Assembly (NCBI GenBank): GCA_965262315.1
Contig: CBDHFJ010000134.1
Coordinates: forward strand, 1-64,000
Direction: 5' to 3'
DNA: 64,000 nucleotides
DNA from: JBCCFK01 sp965262315
Lineage (GTDB): Bacteria; Actinomycetota; Acidimicrobiia; Acidimicrobiales; UBA8592
The position numbers and the translations under genes are program-made. Positions 36,603-45,165 of this stretch are shown one piece after another (position 1 is the first letter of the stretch; each line of letters begins with the position of its first letter). Below the pieces are notes generated by a model, which was not told the origin of the DNA, searched no databases, and worked only from the letters and a program-made list of their open reading frames with translations.

Positions 36603-37764
36603 CCGCCCGGCCTCGGTCCTGACCTGGCTGCGAGCCGACCCCCGACGGGTCGACGTGCTCCTGGCCCTGGTCACCGTCGGGCTGAGCGCCCTCCTGATCG
36701 GCAACGCCCCCCAGGACTTCGACACCGGCTGGCCCGAAGTGGCCGCCGGTGTCGGCGCGTTCCTCTTCGTCCTCGCCCGGCGCACCCAGCCCCTACTGCT
36801 CCTGATCGTCGGTCTGGCCTGGGGCGGCATCCACGTCGTCGTCCTCGAGCGACCCACCCCGATCTTCTTCGCAATCCTGGTCCTGTTGGTGACGACCTGC
36901 ATCCGCCTCACCCGCGGGCAGGCGATCCTCCTGGGTTCGGTGGTGGCCGGCCTCCTCTACACGTTCGGGCTGCTGGCCAACGACGCCGAGTTCGCCGACA
37001 GTCGGTCCGTGATCGGGATCGTCTGGGCGGCGGGCGCCGTCGGCATCGCCGACGCGGTCCGGTCGTGGCGGGACTACCGAGCATCCGCCGACGCGCAGGT
37101 GCGGTCAGCGGTGCTCGCCGCCGAGGCCGAAACCCGCCAGCAGGTCAGTGAGGAGCGTCTCGCCATCGCCCGTGAGCTCCACGATCTCCTGGCGCACAAC
37201 CTGTCGGTCATGAACGTCCAGACCGGCGCGGCGCTCCATCTCCTCCGCTCGGACCCGGACCAGGCCGAACAGTCCCTGACCGCCGCACGTGACGCTGGTC
37301 GCTCGGTCCTGGACGAGCTCCGCGAGCTCCTGGCCGTCCTGCGCCACCACGACGAGGACGCTCCCACCGCATCGCTGCCCACCGTCGATCAGCTCGACAG
37401 CCTGGTCGAGACCATGCGGGGGGCCGGGCTCGATGTGACCTGGAGCCGCTCGGGCGCCCCGCGCCCCCTCGCGCCGGCCGTGTCCTTGGCGGCGTACCGG
37501 ATCACGCAGGAAGCGCTCACGAACGCGGCCAAACACGGGACGGGCACCGCCGACCTGGCCACGAACTGGGACCCGGTCGGCCTCACCATCAGTGTGGTGA
37601 ACCCCGCAGGTGCCCGAGGCGGCACCGGGGCCGGGCACGGCCTCATCGGCATGCGCGAACGGGCCACGACCAACGGTGGACGCCTCAGTGCCGAGTCCAC
37701 CGACGACCGATTCGCGGTGACCGCCTGGCTTCCGGCGGCCGCAGACCAGGAGACCCCGCCGTGA
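36595..37764 (+). CDS. NarL-type (HisKA_3) sensor histidine kinase
   Basis: 389 residues. Four or five TM helices in the first 155 residues with no large outer domain, so it probably senses membrane state or its own ABC partner. HisKA_3 with His196 in ARELHDLLAHNLSVM, then an ATPase with YRITQEALTNAAKHG (N box) and GAGHGLIGMRERA (G box). Overlaps the regulator by four bases (GTGA). Confidence 0.95.
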   Translation: MPDRPASVLTWLRADPRRVDVLLALVTVGLSALLIGNAPQDFDTGWPEVAAGVGAFLFVLARRTQPLLLLIVGLAWGGIHVVVLERPTPIFFAILVLLVTTCIRLTRGQAILLGSVVAGLLYTFGLLANDAEFADSRSVIGIVWAAGAVGIADAVRSWRDYRASADAQVRSAVLAAEAETRQQVSEERLAIARELHDLLAHNLSVMNVQTGAALHLLRSDPDQAEQSLTAARDAGRSVLDELRELLAVLRHHDEDAPTASLPTVDQLDSLVETMRGAGLDVTWSRSGAPRPLAPAVSLAAYRITQEALTNAAKHGTGTADLATNWDPVGLTISVVNPAGARGGTGAGHGLIGMRERATTNGGRLSAESTDDRFAVTAWLPAAADQETPP

Positions 37765-38429
37765 GCATCCGAGTGGTTCTCGTCGACGACCAGGCCCTCA
37801 TCCGCGCCGGGTTCCGAGCCATCATCGACTCGGCGGCCGACCTGGAGGTCGTCGGCGAGGCAGACGACGGCGCGCAGGCCGTCGACCTGGTGCGCTCCGC
37901 TCGGGCCGACGTGGTCCTCATGGACATCCGGATGCCCGGTCGCGACGGCATCGAGACCACCCGCGCCATCACCGACGACGATGACCTCGCAGGCGTCCGA
38001 GTGATCGTGCTGACCACCTTCGAACTGGACGAGTACGTCGTCGCGGCGATGGGCGCAGGGGCCAGCGGCTTCCTGGACAAGGGTGTCGACCCCGCCGTCC
38101 TGCTCGACGCCATCCGAGTCGTCGCCGCCGGCGACGCCCTGCTCACCCCCAAGGCCACCCGGGCGCTGCTGGCATCCCTCGGCGACGAACCGACACCGAG
38201 CGTCGTGGACGAGGAGACCGTCGGGCACCTCACCGCCCGAGAGCGCGAGGTCGTCGGCCTCGTCGGGCGAGGCCTGTCCAACGACGAGATCGCCGACGCC
38301 CTCTTCCTGTCGCCGCTGACGGCCAAGACCCACGTCAGCAGGGCGATGACCAAGCTGCACGCGCGCGATCGGGCACAGCTGGTGGCGCTTGCCTTCAAGA
38401 CGGGCCTGACCCGGCTCGACGAGCTCTGA
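37761..38429 (+). CDS. NarL/LuxR-family response regulator
   Basis: 222 residues, GTG start. Receiver: VDD, phospho-Asp55 in VVLMDIRMPGRDG, Thr in LTTFELDEYV, Lys in GFLDKGVD. C-terminal LuxR-type HTH: HLTAREREVVGLVGRGLSNDEIADALFLSPLTAKTHVSR. Last gene of the ABC exporter operon; the palindrome at 34661-34676 is its best candidate target. A 170-base space without genes follows before the pilus locus. Confidence 0.95.
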   Translation: MSIRVVLVDDQALIRAGFRAIIDSAADLEVVGEADDGAQAVDLVRSARADVVLMDIRMPGRDGIETTRAITDDDDLAGVRVIVLTTFELDEYVVAAMGAGASGFLDKGVDPAVLLDAIRVVAAGDALLTPKATRALLASLGDEPTPSVVDEETVGHLTAREREVVGLVGRGLSNDEIADALFLSPLTAKTHVSRAMTKLHARDRAQLVALAFKTGLTRLDEL

Positions 38430-38599
38430 ACACGGCGGTCCTCGGCCGCCCAGACGCTTCGACAGGTCGTCGACAGGGAGCGCCCTGATCGGTCGACGCC
38501 TCAAGAACCCTCCGCGTGGGCCGACAGGGTAAGCCTCAGCGGATTCGGCGGCCACGTCCCCCGGGGAACCACCCCAAGCCGTCGCAGCGGAGGGACACA

Positions 38600-39532
38600 A
38601 TGAAGAATCGCAGCATGCTCGGCGTCATCGCCGCCGTTCTCTTGGCCCTCGTGGGTGGCCTGCTCCTGTGGCAGAACTCCGACGACCCGGAATCGGAAGC
38701 GGCCGTCGAAGAGCCGGTCGAGGAGACTCAGGTGTTGGTCGCCAAGCGCGACATCAACGCCGGTGAGTCCGCCTCCACGCTCAGCGACAACGCGTTCGCC
38801 TTCGTCGAGCTGGTCTCGGTCCCGGTGGACCAGGTCGAGCTCGGCGCACTGACCAGCGTGGACGACCTCGCCGACCTGGCGATCGGGCGCAACGTCCTCG
38901 CAGCCACCGTCCCGCTCGGCGCTCAGATCGCCGTCGACGACTTCGTCGTCCCGGGTGAGCAGGAGCTGTCGGCCCTCCCCGACGTGGACCCGAACCTGTT
39001 CGAGGTCACCGTGGCGCTGGAGTCTCAGCGTGCCCTCGGTGGCAACATCCGCCCGGGCATGATCGTGGCCGTCGTCGGCTCCTATGACCTCGGTCCCGAG
39101 GTTGCCGAGGGCAAATCCACATCGGTGGTCGTCGCCGAATCGACGCTGGTGACCAACGTGCAGACCGAGCGTCTCTTCACCACCGAGCAGCTGAGCAACG
39201 ATCCGCTCGCACCGAGCCTCGCTCCCACCAGCCGACTGTTCATCACCTTCGGCGTACCGGTCGAGGACCTCGAGAAGCTCGCCCACGTCGCCGAGTTCGG
39301 ACGCATCTGGCTCGCCCGCCAAGGCGACGAGGCCACCGTCGAAGGTTCCGAGCTGAAGGTCGTCGACAACGTCGAGGTCTCCCTCGACCCCGACGCCCCC
39401 TCCAACGAGCTGCGGGTCGATCCGTTCGACCCGGACCGGGTCCTGGCCCTCGTCGAAGGTGAAGAGGGCGCAGCGGAGGGCGGCGAGAGCGCTGGAGCGA
39501 GCTTCGGCGGGCTTGACCTCGGAGACAGCTGA
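38600..39532 (+). CDS. cpaB: Flp pilus assembly protein CpaB/RcpC
   Basis: 310 residues, ATG at 38600 with the ribosome site GGAGGGAC upstream. N-terminal TM anchor (LGVIAAVLLALVGGLLLW), then a SAF domain (TQVLVAKRDINAGESAS...) and the RcpC-like beta domain (LFEVTVALESQRALGGNIRPGMIVAVVGSY). It is thought to sit in the periplasmic part of the Flp/Tad machine. The C-terminus is acidic and low in complexity. First gene of the tad operon; tadA follows after one base. No tadZ/cpaE gene lies between them. Confidence 0.88.
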   Translation: MKNRSMLGVIAAVLLALVGGLLLWQNSDDPESEAAVEEPVEETQVLVAKRDINAGESASTLSDNAFAFVELVSVPVDQVELGALTSVDDLADLAIGRNVLAATVPLGAQIAVDDFVVPGEQELSALPDVDPNLFEVTVALESQRALGGNIRPGMIVAVVGSYDLGPEVAEGKSTSVVVAESTLVTNVQTERLFTTEQLSNDPLAPSLAPTSRLFITFGVPVEDLEKLAHVAEFGRIWLARQGDEATVEGSELKVVDNVEVSLDPDAPSNELRVDPFDPDRVLALVEGEEGAAEGGESAGASFGGLDLGDS

Positions 39533-39533
39533 C

Positions 39534-41159
39534 GTGGCACTGGGGCGACGCAACAAGCGCGACGAGGTCGGAGCCTCGGCCGACGCCGCCGACGACGGCC
39601 CCACGCCGCCGTCGACCTCCCTCCCCGTCGCCGACGACGGCGGGGACCAGACCGCCGAGCCGTCGGGCCTCCCCGAGGCACCGGAGCCGGCGAGCACATG
39701 GAACGCCACCACCGACCAGTCGGTCGAGGCGGTCCCGGTCTCGCCCACGGAGCCGACAGCCGAGACCCCAGTGGCCGACGGCGCCCTCCCGGTGCCGACC
39801 GACAATCACCCCGAGCTCGTCGAGGACAACGACGATCTCCTGCCGGTGCGGTTGGAGTCCCCGCTGCTCCCGCCGCACCTCCAGGAGCTCAAGGTCAAGG
39901 CGCAGGAAGCGCTGATCGAACGGATGGGCGCCCGGCTGTACGACCGGACGCTCACCGAGGAGCAGATCGAGTCCTACGTCGTCACCGAGTTGGGTGGCTG
40001 GCTGTTCGAGGTCGATGCCCGCATCACCGACGTCGAACGGGAGCAGCTGACCGCTGAGCTGCTCAACGACGTGCTCCGGCACGGCCCCATCGAACCCTTC
40101 CTCGAGGACGACGGTGTCTCCGAGATCATGGTCAACGGGCTGGCCCACATCTACGTGGAACGCAACGGCAAGCTCGTGCGGACGCAGTCGCAGTTCCTCA
40201 CCGAGGCTCATCTGCGCCAGGTCATCGAGCGCATCGTGTCCAAGGTCGGCCGTCGGATCGACGAGTCGAGCCCCATGGTCGATGCTCGGCTTCCCGACGG
40301 ATCCCGCGTCAACGCCGTCATCCCACCCCTGGCGGTCGACGGGCCGAGCCTGACGATCCGCAAGTTCTCCAAGGACGCGCTGGGCGTCGACGACCTGGTG
40401 TCGTTCGGCACCCTGTCGCCGATGTCGGTGGATTTCCTGTCCGCCTGCGTTCGGGGCCGCATGAACGTGCTGGTCTCGGGCGGCACCGGCACCGGCAAGA
40501 CGACGCTGTTGAACGTCCTGTCCAACTTCATTCCCGACGACGAGCGCATCGTGACCCTCGAGGACGCCGTCGAGCTCCAGCTCCGCCAGGAGCATCTGGT
40601 GCGCCTGGAGAGTCGCCCGCCCAACGTGGAGGGCAAGGGCCAGATCACCATCCGCGATCTGGTGCGCAACTCGCTGCGCATGCGCCCCGACCGGGTGATC
40701 ATCGGCGAGTGCCGCGGTGGCGAGGCGCTGGACATGCTCCAGGCGATGAACACGGGCCACGACGGCTCGCTGTCCACCCTGCACGCCAACGGACCCCGAG
40801 ACGCCCTCGCCCGCCTCGAGACGCTCTGCCTCATGGCCGGCATGGACCTCCCCGTCCGAGCGATCCGGGAACAGATCGCCTCGGCCGTCGACCTGTTGGT
40901 CCACGTCTCGCGACTCCGCGACGGCACGCGTCGCGTCACCCACATCAGCGAAGTGGTCGGCATGGAGAGCGACACGATCACGCTGAGCGACATCTACACG
41001 TTCGACTTCGACGCCGGGCTCGACATCGAGGGTCGCTACGCCGGCCATCTCCGGCCCACCGGTCTCATGCCGATGCTGACCACGAAGTTGCGCGAGCACG
41101 GCGAGGACGTCGACATGTCGATGTTCGAACCCGACGAGGACATGGTCGGAGGCAACTGA
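39534..41159 (+). CDS. tadA: Tad secretion ATPase TadA/CpaF
   Basis: 541 residues from GTG 39534. The first 100 residues are acidic and disordered, then the VirB11/CpaF core: GPIEPFLEDDGVSEIMVNG, RRIDESSPMVDARLPDGSRVNAV, Walker A SGGTGTGKTT (about 315-324), EDAVELQL, Walker B RVIIGECRGGEALDMLQAMNTGHDGSLSTLHAN (with the His box). It is the motor that assembles Flp pilin. The stop TGA overlaps the ATG of tadB by one base. Confidence 0.95.
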   Translation: MALGRRNKRDEVGASADAADDGPTPPSTSLPVADDGGDQTAEPSGLPEAPEPASTWNATTDQSVEAVPVSPTEPTAETPVADGALPVPTDNHPELVEDNDDLLPVRLESPLLPPHLQELKVKAQEALIERMGARLYDRTLTEEQIESYVVTELGGWLFEVDARITDVEREQLTAELLNDVLRHGPIEPFLEDDGVSEIMVNGLAHIYVERNGKLVRTQSQFLTEAHLRQVIERIVSKVGRRIDESSPMVDARLPDGSRVNAVIPPLAVDGPSLTIRKFSKDALGVDDLVSFGTLSPMSVDFLSACVRGRMNVLVSGGTGTGKTTLLNVLSNFIPDDERIVTLEDAVELQLRQEHLVRLESRPPNVEGKGQITIRDLVRNSLRMRPDRVIIGECRGGEALDMLQAMNTGHDGSLSTLHANGPRDALARLETLCLMAGMDLPVRAIREQIASAVDLLVHVSRLRDGTRRVTHISEVVGMESDTITLSDIYTFDFDAGLDIEGRYAGHLRPTGLMPMLTTKLREHGEDVDMSMFEPDEDMVGGN

Positions 41160-42661
41160 TGCATCAATCACGTCAGCGCCGGCGGAGCCTGGCGAAGCCG
41201 GCCGTGGTGCTCAGCACCGCCGCCGTGTTCACCTCGCTGCTGACCGCTCCTGCGTTCGCGCAGGACGTCGCGCAGGAGACGGACCCCGAGCTGTCCGAGC
41301 TCCCGGCCGGCCCACCCGAGACCGACACCAGCACCGCACCCGAGGACCCCGGTGGCCTCGACTTGAGCGGCGTGGTCGAGACCGACGACGAAGGCAACAT
41401 CATCTGGAACGTCGAGGCGGACACCGTCGAGGCCGACGAGGTGGTCGTGGAGCCGACCCCGATCCCCGACGCCGGCCTCACCGGCACCGGCGATGTGGAC
41501 GCACCACCGACGGACGAGCCCGAAGCCGACAGTGGCGGTGGCCTGGACGAAGCTCGGGCCGGAACCGGCAACGGCATGCTGCTGGTGTTGGCGATCGGTG
41601 GCGGTGTCCTGCTCCTCGCCACGGCGGGCTACTTCCTCGTGCGCATGCGCAAGCAGCGCCAGGAAGAACTCGACCAGGTCGAAGAGGTCATCGACCCGTT
41701 GGCCAACGAGCGCCTCGCCGGCGAGTTCCTCGAACCCGAGTACGCAGGTGCCGCCGAGGCCGGAGCCTACGAAGCGGGCGGTGCCGCGTACGCGCAGTAC
41801 ACCGACCCCAGCTACGCGGCGACCAACGCCATGGCGGCCTCCGAAGCGCCCCAGAACAAGCTCGACCAGATCCGCATGTCCATGGCGGACCTCGCGGACA
41901 AGGGTCTCCAGGACTCTGGCCAGGCCCACGTCGTCGCCAAGAAGCTCGAGTCCGCCGGCTCGCAGATGCGTCCGGGCGAGTGGCTCGTCATGGCGATCGC
42001 CGGCACCATCGGAGCGTTCGCCGGCGGCACGTTCCTGTTCGGCTGGCTGATCGGCGCCTTCGTCGCCGTCGTCACCGCCGGACTGTTCTGGACGTACCTG
42101 TCGCTGCGGCAGAGCGCTCGCCAGAAGGCCTTCGCCGAGGATCTGCCGGAGACCCTCCAGCTCATCGCCGGCAGCCTCCGCGGCGGCACGTCGATGATCC
42201 AGGCGATCCAGACCGTGGCCGACGAGGCCGACGCACCGACCAGCGAAGAGTTCCAGCGCATCATCACCGAGACCCGCCTCGGTCGAGATCTGGCCGTGAG
42301 CTTCCGAGACCTCTCCGAGCGCATGGGGAGCAGCGACTTCGAGTGGGTCGTCACCGCGATCGAGATCCACCGCGAGGTGGGCGGCGATCTGGCCGGGATC
42401 CTCGATCGGGTGTCGGACACGATCCGGGCCCGCAACCGGGTCCGCGGTCAGGTCAAGGCACTCAGCGCCGAGGGCAAGATGTCCGGGATCATCCTGTTCA
42501 TCCTGCCCCCGGGCATGGTCGGCGCCATCTCACTCCTGAATCGCGAGTACTTGAACGAGATGCTCGACACCACCGAGGGCCAGGTGATGTTGATCATCTC
42601 CGGTGTCCTCCTGATCATCGGCGGCGCGTGGCTGAAGCGCCTGAGCCGGTTCGTGTACTGA
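41159..42661 (+). CDS. tadB: TadB with an extra secreted N-terminal region
   Basis: 500 residues. The C-terminal 290 are normal TadB: type II secretion F-domain with DLPETLQLIAGSLRGGTSMIQAIQTVADEA, SDFEWVVTAIEIHREVGGDLAGILDRVSDTIR and final TM segments (GVLLIIGGAWLKRLSRFVY). In front is unusual sequence: a Sec signal (VLSTAAVFTSLLTAPAFAQ), about 100 acidic Pro/Thr/Asp-rich residues, then a TM (NGMLLVLAIGGGVLLLATAGYFLV), so the N-terminus should lie outside the membrane. Ordinary TadB is about 300 residues. This may be a lineage-specific fusion that contacts other pilus parts. Confidence 0.88.
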   Translation: MHQSRQRRRSLAKPAVVLSTAAVFTSLLTAPAFAQDVAQETDPELSELPAGPPETDTSTAPEDPGGLDLSGVVETDDEGNIIWNVEADTVEADEVVVEPTPIPDAGLTGTGDVDAPPTDEPEADSGGGLDEARAGTGNGMLLVLAIGGGVLLLATAGYFLVRMRKQRQEELDQVEEVIDPLANERLAGEFLEPEYAGAAEAGAYEAGGAAYAQYTDPSYAATNAMAASEAPQNKLDQIRMSMADLADKGLQDSGQAHVVAKKLESAGSQMRPGEWLVMAIAGTIGAFAGGTFLFGWLIGAFVAVVTAGLFWTYLSLRQSARQKAFAEDLPETLQLIAGSLRGGTSMIQAIQTVADEADAPTSEEFQRIITETRLGRDLAVSFRDLSERMGSSDFEWVVTAIEIHREVGGDLAGILDRVSDTIRARNRVRGQVKALSAEGKMSGIILFILPPGMVGAISLLNREYLNEMLDTTEGQVMLIISGVLLIIGGAWLKRLSRFVY

Positions 42662-42674
42662 GGAGGCGGCCCAG

Positions 42675-43559
42675 ATGAACCTCATGTTCGGAATTCTCGC
42701 CTTCGGCGGCGCCGCGATGGTGCTGGTGTGGGCGGTGAGCGGTCAGCGCCAGACGGCAGAGGGCCTGACGGAGACCAACGTCCATCAGCGCTCGCTGGAC
42801 ACGTCGGGCCTCCAGCGCCTGATGCTGCCGATCCTGACCAAGCTCGGTCGCCACATCGCCCGCATGCTGCCCCCCGGGCGGCTCCAAGCGATGCGGCGCC
42901 GCATCATCCACGCCGGCAAGCAGATGACGTGGAACGTCGAGAAGGCGATGGCCCTCAAGGCGCTCGGCACCATCCTCGGTGTCAGCGGCGCCCTGTTCAT
43001 CCTCTCGCAGCAGCGCACGAACCTGACGATGCTGCTCGCGGCGCTGGTGGTGGGCATCGGCTTCTTCGGTGTCGACTTCTACCTGGACAAGGCCGCCGGT
43101 GCCCGGCAGCTGGAGATCCAGCAGGCGCTGCCCGACATCCTCGACCAGATCTCGGTGTGCGTGGAGGCCGGCCTCGGCTTCGACGCTGCGCTCCATCGGG
43201 CGTCGATGAGCAACGACAACCCGCTCGGTGACGAGCTCGGTCGCACACTCCAGGACATCCGCCTGGGCGTGCCACGCACCCAGGCCCTCCACGGTCTGCT
43301 CGACCGCACCGACGTCCAGGACCTGCGCCTGTTCGTCCGGGCGCTCGTCCAGGCCGAGCGCTCCGGCATCCCGATCGCTCGAGTGCTCCAGGTCCAGTCC
43401 GACGAGGTCCGCGAGAAGCGGCGTCAGGCTGCCGAGGAGCGCGCCATGCGCCTGCCCGTGATGCTGATCATGCCGCTGGTGTTGTGCATCCTGCCGTCGC
43501 TGTTCACGGTGATCATGGGCCCTGCGGTCCTGCGCATGATCCGAGAGGGCGCCGTCTGA
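42675..43559 (+). CDS. tadC: TadC inner-membrane platform protein
   Basis: 294 residues, F-domain: LEIQQALPDILDQISVCVEAGLGFDAALHRA, DLRLFVRALVQAERSGIPIARVLQVQSDEVREKRRQAAEERAMR and the C-terminal LPVMLIMPLVLCILPSLFTVIMGPAV. Together with TadB it forms the membrane platform turned by TadA. An AGGAGGC site precedes the ATG. The stop overlaps the next ATG by one base (TGATG). Confidence 0.93.
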   Translation: MNLMFGILAFGGAAMVLVWAVSGQRQTAEGLTETNVHQRSLDTSGLQRLMLPILTKLGRHIARMLPPGRLQAMRRRIIHAGKQMTWNVEKAMALKALGTILGVSGALFILSQQRTNLTMLLAALVVGIGFFGVDFYLDKAAGARQLEIQQALPDILDQISVCVEAGLGFDAALHRASMSNDNPLGDELGRTLQDIRLGVPRTQALHGLLDRTDVQDLRLFVRALVQAERSGIPIARVLQVQSDEVREKRRQAAEERAMRLPVMLIMPLVLCILPSLFTVIMGPAVLRMIREGAV

Positions 43560-44572
43560 TGAGGTGGCTCGGCCGCATGGCCGAGCTGACCCATGGCAGG
43601 GACGGCCGGCAGACGAATCGAGAGGGTCGCGATCAGCGTGGGGCCGGTGCCGTCGAGGCAGGCATCGTGTCGCTGCTCGTCTTCGTGCTGTTCTTCGGCA
43701 TCATCGAGTTCGGTCTGCTGTGGCGCAACATCAACGTCACCGGAGACGCCGCTCGGGAAGGCGCGATCGAGGCATCCCAGCTCACGCGCGTGAACACGTA
43801 CCACACCGACGCGCTCGACCGGATGCAGCTGCGGCTCGACGGCATGCCCCGCGGGGACGCGTATCGGGTCGTGATCTTCAAGGCCGACCCCGCCACCGCC
43901 GAACCCCTCTCGGGGGAGGCGACCGCGAGCTGTCTGACCGACTGCTACCGCTGGGACTGGGACTCGGGTGCGCAGACCTGGGTCCTCCAGGGTGGCGCGA
44001 GCTGGCCGGCGGCCACCCACGACACCTGCGACTACGTGGGCGTCACCATCTACGCCCGCTACGACTGGCTGACCGGCTTCTTCGGTCCCGACCGCGATGT
44101 CGTGGAGACGCAGGTCAAGCGGATGGAGCCGGCACCGGGCGACGTGAACTGCCCCACCGCCGCGGCGCCGACGGTCGAACCGACCCCCACGCCGCCGCCG
44201 ACCCCGACACCGACCCCCACCCCCACCCCCACGCCGACACCGACGCCCACGCCGACACCGACGCCGACACCGACGCCGCCGGCCACCCCCACGCCGACCC
44301 CGACCAGCACGCCGGACCCGTCGTGGACACCGACGCCGACGCCGACCATCACGCCGACGCCGACACCGACCGCGACCCGCACTCCACGCCCGACGCCGTC
44401 TGCCCGCCCGACCCGGCGGCCAACCGTGACACCCACACCGACCCGGACGCCCACGCCGGGTCCGACGGCAACCCCGCGACCCACAGCGACCCCTCGGCCG
44501 ACGCCGACGCCGACGCCGACCCGAACACCCACGCCGACGCCCTTCCCCACCCCACCTCCGGTGGACACGTGA
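43559..44572 (+). CDS. TadE-like pseudopilin with long Pro-Thr repeat tail
   Basis: 337 residues. N-terminal TadE segment: GAGAVEAGIVSLLVFVLFFGIIEFGLLW with the Glu after the prepilin-type cleavage region, then a domain with a Cys pair CLTDCYRWDW and a later Cys. From about residue 205 to the end the protein is almost only PTPT, with short changes (TPRPTPSARPTRRP). Such a rigid, probably glycosylated stalk is seen in some cell-wall proteins, but I do not know it as usual for TadE. It could span the envelope and hold the globular part away from the membrane. The next gene has a similar globular domain (CVTDCWRYEW), so the two are paralogues. Confidence 0.85.
   Translation: MRWLGRMAELTHGRDGRQTNREGRDQRGAGAVEAGIVSLLVFVLFFGIIEFGLLWRNINVTGDAAREGAIEASQLTRVNTYHTDALDRMQLRLDGMPRGDAYRVVIFKADPATAEPLSGEATASCLTDCYRWDWDSGAQTWVLQGGASWPAATHDTCDYVGVTIYARYDWLTGFFGPDRDVVETQVKRMEPAPGDVNCPTAAAPTVEPTPTPPPTPTPTPTPTPTPTPTPTPTPTPTPTPPATPTPTPTSTPDPSWTPTPTPTITPTPTPTATRTPRPTPSARPTRRPTVTPTPTRTPTPGPTATPRPTATPRPTPTPTPTRTPTPTPFPTPPPVDT
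44170..44560 (+). repeat. CCGACN/CCNACN hexamer repeat coding for (PT)n
   Basis: About 390 bases of imperfect repeats of CCGACA, CCGACG, CCCACG and similar, inside the TadE-like gene. Third codon positions vary, so the array is kept by selection on Pro-Thr and not as pure DNA repeat. Such stretches recombine easily and may vary in length between strains. Confidence 0.85.
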
Positions 44573-45165
44573 TGCGACCGAGACCATCCCTTCGAACCCT
44601 CCGGTCCCGTCGACGAGAACACGGCCAGCGGGGCGCCATCGCCGTCGAGTTCGCCATCGCGAGCTCGCTGCTGGTCATGCTGTTCTTCGGCATCCTGGAG
44701 CTCGGCATGTTGCTGCGGACACGTACGGTCATCACCGACGCGTCCCGAGAGGCAGCCCGTGTGGCAGCAGCACTCCCCCGCACGCCGGACTGGCAGAACA
44801 ACGCGCTCGCGGCCGTCAACGGCGTGATCGCCGTGGAGAACTCCGAACTCATCGACTACGTGGTGATCTACCGGGCCGACCCGAACACCGGGCTCCCGCT
44901 GAGCGGCGAGGACATCGAGGCCTGCGTGACCGACTGCTGGCGCTACGAGTGGGTCAGCGGCGGTTTCGAACAGAAGCTCGGCGCCGCGTGGTCCCACAAC
45001 GACCAGTCGGCCTGCGGCGGCCTGTCGGACACCGACTGGCTCGCGGTGTACGTACGCGGCCACCACGACGGGCAGCTCCCCTTCCTGAACCTGGGTCGGT
45101 CCTTCTCCGACACCACGTGGATGCGCCTCGAACCCATGGAACTGGGGGTGCAATGTCGACCCTGA
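44572..45165 (+). CDS. second TadE-like pseudopilin
   Basis: 197 residues. RGAIAVEFAIASSLLVMLFFGILELGMLLRTRTVITDASREAARVAAALP is the TadE/TadG N-terminal motif (Glu of the hydrophobic segment in VEFA). A globular part with CVTDCWRYEW and QSACGGL follows, paralogous to the previous gene, but there is no Pro-Thr tail. ATG overlaps the previous stop by one base; its own end overlaps tadG by 13 bases. Confidence 0.85.
   Translation: MRPRPSLRTLRSRRREHGQRGAIAVEFAIASSLLVMLFFGILELGMLLRTRTVITDASREAARVAAALPRTPDWQNNALAAVNGVIAVENSELIDYVVIYRADPNTGLPLSGEDIEACVTDCWRYEWVSGGFEQKLGAAWSHNDQSACGGLSDTDWLAVYVRGHHDGQLPFLNLGRSFSDTTWMRLEPMELGVQCRP

Noticed and set aside
44170..44560. Repeat array resembling a CRISPR or satellite
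   Set aside because: The units are hexamers with no spacers and lie in frame inside a TadE-like gene, coding for Pro-Thr.
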